Below are positions 57,776-64,000 of a stretch of DNA of 64,000 nucleotides, piece by piece. A program made the position numbers and the translations under genes. Under the pieces are notes generated by a model that worked only from the letters and a program-made list of their open reading frames with translations, had not been told where the DNA came from and did not search any database. Every line of letters begins with the position of its first letter. Within the stretch, counting starts at the first letter, position 1. The stretch comes from Cheiracanthium punctorium (lineage: Eukaryota; Arthropoda; Arachnida; Araneae; Cheiracanthiidae): contig JAWZYV010012511.1 of assembly GCA_038373885.1 (NCBI GenBank), positions 276,501 to 340,500 of the forward strand. Reading direction: 5' to 3'.

Positions 57776-58544
57776 GGTTTAGGCCGCTTTCCTATAAACT
57801 TGGGGGAAAGAACTGAGTGATTGATCACGCATCTGGGGAGGAAAAGTGGGCGGAAAATAGGGGTCCTGTAAAAAATGCACTTCCTTTTGTCCAGGTTGAG
57901 CTACTTAGTCTAAAAACGGTGAAAGAAGAGTTTCCTCTCCCCAGTTTGAAATAACAAGCAGAGTGGGGTGAGCGCCATTTTTCACCCACACACGAAACAG
58001 AGGCAGGCGTATACCGGATTGAACGGGAGAACTGTGCGGGATATTTTACTGTATCAAATCCCATATAGAATTTTTCATTTACAAAAAAGGTGTCTTCATT
58101 TTCTTCGTTTTTACCTAAATTAATTGAGAAACAAAATCATAAAATATTTCACATGTTTCTATATAAGACTTTGATTGAATTAACCCTTTATGAATTAATT
58201 CACAGTAAGTTTTACATTAAGTAAGTATATACCTTTGCAAAAATGGGTAAAACGGGGCAAAATTTGATAAAACTTGTGCAAAGTTTTTTATATTAATTCG
58301 TACTTATCAACGCCGACTTCACGCCTTCAAAAAAGTAATAACAATAATAATAATCTTTATTTAACCGCTTAGAGAACTTAAGCAATTCTAAATAATAGTT
58401 GGGCAAAATTTTCCAAAATTATGTCATTTAGATATCGCAGTCCATATTGCCTATGTTGTATATTTCTTTTCAAATTATTTAGGTTTTGCGGTTAAGGCAG
58501 ATCTGCACAAGGGTTGTCTGCTTAATTAAGGCATGCCTTGGACT

Positions 58545-58625
58545 TTTTGCAGGGTTCTAACCCGAATTCACGTTACAGCTGGAGAAAACGGCCGCGCGGT
58601 AGGCCAGAACCCTAGACTTATACAC
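58545..58625 (-). repeat. SINE tail fragment
   Basis: On the minus strand GGTTCTGGCC is followed by CGTTTTCTCCAGCTGTAACG and TGAATTCGGGTTAGAACCC, close to 25985-26065. Confidence 0.45.
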
Positions 58626-59337
58626 TTCAGCCGTTTACTAATTGTCATGAAATTAGTAAAAATTATTTATACTACTTGTAAAAGGTACTTGATTAATTTT
58701 TATTTCATCAATTTATATTTTATAAAACTCTCTTCTTTATAAAACTTATAGCTTATTAAACTTTTCAGATAAACTGAAAAAAAAAAAACTTGCTGAAATA
58801 CGCAAGAATGATGAATTATAAATATTTAGAAGGATAACTTATCAAATATTGAACTTCATATATGAATAAAATACAGCCCGATAAAAAAGAATGCAAACAA
58901 TCTATTATAACAATTAATATAACTGGATGTAAAACTGTGAGAGTATTATTAAGAAAAGGGAAAATACTATTCACTTGCCCTCAACAAATAAAACATTTTT
59001 GCATAAAATACTTTGTATTGCATTTAAAAATATATATAAACAAATAAATATTTTAAAGAAACCCTAATGCTTAGAAAGCATTTAAAAACACAAGCTATTG
59101 GGAATGAGACAAATTGTTTAAACGAAGGGGTTATAAAATATTCTTGTTTAAATTAAGCTAATCTGGTAGTGAATAGTTTTTTAAAAATAATATTTTCTCA
59201 AGACGCAGAAAGTTTTTTTTCTTTAAAGGGAACGGTTAAAATGACCCGTCAAATAAATGTTTAAAAGAAAAAGTTTTGGGGACAGAGAGGGGACACGCGC
59301 CCCCCAATTGCTACTCTTACAGTTCATATGTTTAATA
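58626..59337. other. Non-coding part of the 4-kb insertion
   Basis: AT-rich, no domain seen. Confidence 0.4.
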
Positions 59338-61125
59338 CTAGCTGAAGTACCCGTCCTCGACGGGTTAGTGAATGAAAATTTCCAAAAAGCAAGAACTTTC
59401 GTCAGCATTGTAGGAGTACACAGAATGGATGTAGTATGTTGCCAAAGTAAAGAAAGCGAAGTTATAATTTTCATGTATTGTTAAAATATTACAGGTTAGA
59501 GAGTAACTAAGTAATATCATTTCATTCGCTTTAGTCGTCATTATGTGATGCGCGAACGAATATTTACGCATATTGAAATAATTTTCGCAAAATCTCAAAA
59601 TTTAATCAACATTTTTGAAAAATTTGAAGCCTAGAATTTAAGTTGAGTGACAACGTATCATGTCACCCAAATTCGTTTCATTCCCTGCAGTCTTTATTTC
59701 GTGATGCCGGAACAAATTTTCAGCATTTTAAAACGATTTTCGAAAAATCTCAAAATGTAAGCAAAATATTTTTAAAATTCAACGCCTATAAATTAAGATT
59801 ACCAACTACCTATCCTATCACTCAATTTCGTATCATTCGTATTAGTCGTTATTACGTGATGTTTGAAGAAATATAAACGTATTTTGAGAGAATTTTCACA
59901 AAATCTCAAAATCTAATAAAAATGTTTAAAAAATTGGACTCCTATAGTTTATGCTGAGCAACCATCTATCCTGTGACCAAATTTCATATCATTCGCTTTA
60001 GTCGTTATTACGTAATACGGGAACAAAGATTCACTGAGTTTTAAACGATTTTCACAAAATCTCGAAATCTGATGGATTTTTTTAATTAGATGCTTATAGT
60101 TTAAGGTGAGTGACCACCTATCATTTCACCAAATATCATTTTTTCACCTTTGCAGTTATTACGTGATGCTTGAACACAAATTTACGCAGTTTGAAAGGAT
60201 TTTCGCAAAATCTCAAAATCCAATCAGGATTTTTTAAAAATAGGACGCCTATGTTTTAAGTTGAGTGACCACCTATCATGTCACTCAATTTCATATCATT
60301 CGCTTCAGTCGTTTTTACGTGATGCTTGAACACAAATTTACGCAGTTTGAAATGATTTTCGCAAAATCTCAAAATCCAATCAGAATTTTTTAAAAATTGG
60401 ACGCCTATGTTTTAAGTTGAGTGACCACCTATCATGACACCCAATTTCATATCATTCGCTTCAGTCGTTTTTGCGTGATGCTTGAACACAAATTTACGCA
60501 GTTTGAAACGATTTTCGCAAAATCTGAAAATCCAAACAGAATTTGTTAAAAATTGGACGCCTATGTTTTAAGTTGAGTGACCACCTATCATGACACCCAA
60601 TTTCCTATCATTCGCTTCAGTCGTTTTTGCGTGATGCTTGAACACAAATTTACGCAGTTTGAAACGATTTTCGCAAAATCTGAAAATCCAATCAGAATTT
60701 TTTAAAAATTGGACGCCTATGTTTTAAGTTGAGTGACCACCTATCATGACACCCAATTTCATATCATTCGCTTCAGTCGTTTTTGCGTGATGCTTGAACA
60801 CAAATTTACGCAGTTTGAAACGATTTTCGCAAAATCTGAAAATCCAATCAGAATTTTTTAAAAATTGGACGCCTATGTTTTAAGTTGAGTGACCACGTAT
60901 CATGACACCCAATTTCATATCATTCGCTTCAGTCGTTTTTGCGTGATGCTTGAACACAAATTTACGCAGTTTGAAACGATTTTCGCAAAATCTGAAAATC
61001 TAATCAAGATTTTTTAAAAATTCGTCGCCTATGTTTTAAGTTGAGTGACCACCTATCATGACACCAAATTTCATATCATTCGCTTCAGTCGTTTTTACGT
61101 GATGCTTAAACAAAAAAAGCGTCAC

Positions 61126-61156
<31 letters not shown>

Positions 61157-61275
61157 CAGACAAACTTTTTTTTGAGGGTGGCATCGGATTCCCGGGTGCT
61201 TGAAACGGATAAAAATCGCAAAATTTTTGAATTCCAAGAAATGTACAGACAAAAGTCTAATTTTATTTATATAGA
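59338..61275 (-). mobile_element. Non-autonomous Helitron with internal tandem array
   Basis: Minus-strand 5' end A/TCTATATAAATAAAATTAG (61275) and 3' end hairpin CCCGTC-GAG-GACGGG, short spacer, CTAG followed by T (59338). These are the Helitron hallmarks (TC start, hairpin, CTRR end, insertion between A and T, no duplication). The interior is mostly a 156-bp tandem array. No Rep/helicase. Confidence 0.75.
59545..61240. repeat. 156-bp tandem array, about 10 units
   Basis: The marker GTGATGCTTGAAC starts units at 59545, 59701, 59856, 60012, 60163, 60319, 60475, 60631, 60787, 60943 and 61099. From 60163 on every step is exactly 156. Units between 60319 and 61099 are almost identical; the earlier ones are diverged. 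Each unit holds CATATCATTCGCTTCAGTCG. GACAGAATGACAGAATGACA short repeats follow at 61124. Confidence 0.93.
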
Positions 61276-61828
61276 TACTTAAGAAAACTTTAGCTTTCTC
61301 AAGAAGAATTATCACCGCTCCCAGACCACAGAAAATTCGGAGGGACACATGAAAGATTTGAGGGGGTCACATATCGAAATAACAGCAGAAAAGGTTAATT
61401 TCTTTTAAATTTTAAAACAGATGTTTGTTTAAAAATAAGATAACGTGTTCTAATAATTCCCAAACAAAGTCATCCGTATTCAAATTCCTGTATTCGTATT
61501 CTCGGATATGAGGAAAAAATTATCCGTTTCATATCCGTATCCACGGATATAAAAACAAACTATTCGTTTTCATATCCGTATCCGCCGATCTACCTTTAAT
61601 GACGATACAGCACACCGCTAAGGTCAAAATGTGGTCAAAAATGGACACTCTTTTTTTCGTATCAAAATAGCTGTAACAGGTGTCAGGAACGTTTTTTCCC
61701 CCTACTCCCTGTGACCCTGACTCGCGGCGAATTTTTAACTGATCCCCCAGCTACCGCGAGGAAGAGCAGAGGAACTTCCGTCAAGTTGGGGGGATGACAG
61801 TTTTTATACCAAATGGCGTATATACCCG
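61276..61828. other. Right part of the 4-kb insertion
   Basis: 61465-61595 repeats CATATCCGTAT/CGGATAT motifs. The rest is non-coding with GC patches near 61700-61780. Confidence 0.45.
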
Positions 61829-61833
61829 GTAGG

Positions 61834-61963
61834 GGCACATATTGAACACTTGTAGAAACTTGAATGAATGTAGTTTTGGGGTAAATTTGAATTTTCTAAA
61901 TGTATTAATTATAACATTCACAATCATGTTTTCTTTTTGTCCCATTCATTATGAATCACCTTG
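61834..61963 (+). pseudogene. Displaced C terminus and 3' end of the DUF4817 transposon
   Basis: Reads GAHIEHL and stop (TAG 61853-61855), matching the expected end of the transposase cut at 57775, then a 3' UTR and the right inverted repeat. Confidence 0.75.
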
Positions 61964-61977
61964 TTTACATATATATA

Positions 61978-63723
61978 CTAGCTGCTAACCGCGACTTCGT
62001 CCGCGTCGGCTTTAGAGTTAGGTCCCGAGAGAAATGAAGCATGTGTGAATAACACATAACTGCATTTATGTATTATTTGCTTTTTACTTATTTTAAATGA
62101 AGTATAATGCATGGTAGTATACTTCCTTTAAAATAAGAGAGTATACAGAGTTACTAAATTTAGATTCTTTTCAGGCATTTGGCGAATAGAGACAGTTACG
62201 AAAGTATTTGCGACTTGTTTATGGTGTTCTTCTAAAAGAAATATTTATGCTATATGCATGAATTTTAGCAGCTTTCTATTAGTGAAAAAGTTTTAGAATG
62301 GGTTCTATAGTTACAGAGATACCCAGAGAGCGTAATGTATTAGACTTATTTTGAGTGTTCCTATAAAGGAACTATTGTCGCTACATGCATGAATTTTAGC
62401 CTATAATACTCAAGAATAGTGTAGCTTCCTATCAGTGAAAAAGTTTTGGAATGGGTTCAGTACTTTCAGAGATACACATAGAGCGTAATGTAATTCTTAT
62501 GAGTATCCCTGTAAAAGAACTATTTGTGATATATGCATAAAAGGTAGCCTATAACACTTAGGGTCCCACTAGTGTCTAAGAGGTTCTGCTCTCAAAACTG
62601 GAAGGCTGGGGGTGCCAGGTTCAAATCCCGGTCGCGCCTGTCGACCTAGCCGCTCGCAGTTTTCCGTGGTTTTCTCCAAAACCTCGCGTAAATACAGGCT
62701 AGAATCCCTTAGAAAGTTCCCCACAGAGGAATTCTCCATACTGGCCTAGGACCCTAGTGCAGTCAATCGGTCTTAATCCACAAACAAACAAACAATAATA
62801 CTCAGGAATAGTGTAACTTTCAATCAGTGAAAAAAAGTTTTAGAATCGGATTAGTAGCCATAAAATTTCAATAAAGCGCAATGCATTAGAATTATTTTGA
62901 GTGTTTTTGTAAAAGAATTAGTTATGCTATATGCATGAAAGTTTGCCTGTATGTTAATCCAGGGCAGAAGCTATCGAAATTACAAATTTTTCCAAATCCA
63001 TTCAACCATTTTTGTGTGATTCAGTCAAAAACATCTAAACACACAAACGTACACATTTATATTATTGATAGGATTTGGAAATTTATGAACTTTAAGAAAC
63101 ACATTGGACTTTTCTTTCTAATGCTTTTTAATTTGGCGTAAAATCAACATAATTTCCATCATGTTTTTCAAATGCATGCCAATCTGCAAATAGAATTTCT
63201 GCTTTATTTCAAAAGCATAAATCATTTTGTGCGGGCGATAAAACGGTTTTTAATTAATAATTAGAAAAGTAATTAAAATTTGAAAATTCTGAGCCCAAGG
63301 TGCACTTTACCGAAGTCATGGGCTTATGCTCAAATTTTCAAAGCTCTGCTTTCTCTAGATTTGTCTGAAGAACATTCATTTTTATTATTATAGATAGACA
63401 GATTTGGCATAATTTCCGTGGTATTTAATGTTTTTCAGATGCACGCGCTTCTTTATTGAAGTAATAGCATTCTTGTTAGCTCAAAACATGAATCATTTGG
63501 TGCGGGCGAAACTCGCCAAGCATGGCAACGTAAAAACGGTTTTTAATTAATAATTAAAAAAGTAATTAAAAATCTAAAATTCTAAGTAGCCTATAACCTT
63601 CTCCAGGGTCCCATCTATATCTAAACCAAAATTCATCCTAATCGAATCAGCGGTTTAGGCGTGAAAGCGTCATAAACAAAGAAACAAACAAACTCACTTT
63701 CGCATTTATAATATTAGTTAGGA
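61978..63723 (-). mobile_element. Non-autonomous Helitron, interrupted by a SINE
   Basis: Minus-strand 5' end A/TCCTAACTAATATTATAAA (63723). The 3' end has a bulged hairpin CGCGGAC-GAA-GTCGCG, spacer TTAGCAG and CTAG/T (61978). The interior has three to four diverged ~150-bp units with CTATATGCATGAATTTTAGC (near 62248, 62380, 62527, 62930) and two units with CATGAATCATTTGGTGCGGG-type sequence. It lacks protein domains. Confidence 0.75.
62561..62794 (+). mobile_element. tRNA-derived SINE with target duplication
   Basis: The head contains CTAAGAGGTTCTGCTCTC (A-box region) and GGTTCAAATCC, an exact B box. The body has GTTTTCCGTGGTTTTCTCC and CGTAAATACAGG, the tail (CAAA)n. Flanks ATAACACTTA (62551-62560) and ATAATACTCA (62795-62804) agree at 8 of 10 bases. 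Transcribed by RNA polymerase III when active. Confidence 0.8.
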
Positions 63724-64000
63724 TAACCTACGCTTTTAAAAAAAAATACCCTCTTATTAAATTGCGCCAAGCGCTAGAATCATAGAAAATCTGACACACT
63801 TTCAGATAGCGTATTATAATCCATGGGTCTTCCCTATTTTCTTTCCTTATTCCATTAAGTTGGAAAGTATATCATTATTCATGAGTGTGATTAAACATAA
63901 CTAAAACTGATATTTCTATCCTTTTTTCTGGATGTAATACATTAGAAATAGATGGGAAAAGCTGTGCAGAAAAATGCACAATTCGAACTGAAATAAAGTT
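63724..64000. other. Window edge, no gene seen
   Basis: AT-rich sequence without recognised features. Confidence 0.4.

Larger units (their letters stand above)
57776..61828. mobile_element. 4.05-kb insertion in the transposase, class uncertain
   Basis: Flanked by GTAGGGG (57769-57775 and 61829-61835), a 7-bp duplication. The ends are weakly inverted: GGCCGCTTTCCTATAAAC on the left, CGCCATTTGGTATAAAAAC as the inverse of the right. The interior includes a SINE tail (58545-58625), the Helitron at 59338-61275 and non-coding DNA. No transposase found. Confidence 0.6.
56576..61963 (+). mobile_element. DUF4817-type Tc1/mariner transposon, expanded by insertion
   Basis: Left end CAGGGTGATTCACAATGAAT (56576) and right end the inverse of CAAGGTGATTCATAATGAAT (ending 61963). 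The left flank is TA. The proper length would be about 1.3 kb; a 4.05-kb insertion (57776-61828) flanked by GTAGGGG separates the last codons and right terminus from the rest. Confidence 0.82.

Noticed and set aside
59545..61240. CRISPR-like array
   Set aside because: The 156-bp units are contiguous without unique spacers and lie in a eukaryotic Helitron.

Overview
The window is a repeat-dominated stretch of an animal nuclear genome, A+T-rich and with long AT-only tracts. The element set (BEL/Pao, Ty3/Gypsy, piggyBac, Tc1/mariner, Mutator-like, Helitrons, tRNA-derived SINEs) points to an arthropod. A chelicerate such as a spider is plausible, but that is inference. There is no bacterial gene organisation, no rRNA gene and no CRISPR array.

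Positions 1-16500 are one nested stack. A Ty3/Gypsy copy on the minus strand (family A, 1288-16495, PBS for tRNA-Leu) is split by a hAT-like non-autonomous element (2036-13875, TSD CTCGGTAT/CTCGGGAT). That element is split by a BEL/Pao retrotransposon on the minus strand (3218-12137, perfect TSD ATATG, PBS for tRNA-Gly). The BEL element carries a piggyBac-like transposon (9663-11324, TTAA on both sides) in its gag gene and a solo family-A LTR (4743-5658) between RNase H and integrase. The BEL LTR ends in a sequence complementary to the 5' half of the same tRNA-Gly that primes it.

Positions 16500-26270 hold a 5'-truncated LINE on the minus strand with an RNase H domain. It is interrupted by a 4.94-kb LTR element (17365-22304, TSD CAGAG) that encodes only Gag and protease. 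Moderately repetitive sequence follows. Positions 26268-32943 hold the most coherent element: a young Ty3/Gypsy-type retrotransposon whose polyprotein runs protease, integrase, reverse transcriptase, RNase H. The integrase lies upstream of the RT, the Copia-like order known from Gmr1-type Gypsy elements. Its LTRs differ by one substitution and one 12-bp indel, yet its frame has two stops and one frameshift.

Positions 33000-49000 contain the only good sign of a host gene. Two plus-strand exons (39634-39848 and 46114-46169) match in splice sites and phase and end in a stop codon and poly(A) signals. They are separated by a 6.27-kb intron filled with Helitron ends, a Tc1 relic and a pogo/Tigger-type MITE. 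Upstream are a CpG-rich block ending in a strong splice donor (36206), a decayed Mutator-like transposase, and an 8-bp-TSD TIR element carrying a CpG-rich module with a CRE palindrome.

Positions 50600-53873 are a second family-A Gypsy copy on the plus strand with its 3' LTR. Beyond it lie a mariner relic, a fold-back MITE, and a DUF4817-type Tc1/mariner transposon (56576-61963) whose last codons are displaced by a 4.05-kb insertion. That insertion contains a Helitron with a 156-bp tandem array. Next to it is another Helitron (61978-63723) interrupted by a tRNA-derived SINE. Nearly everything here is transposon DNA in successive layers, and almost all transposon genes are broken.
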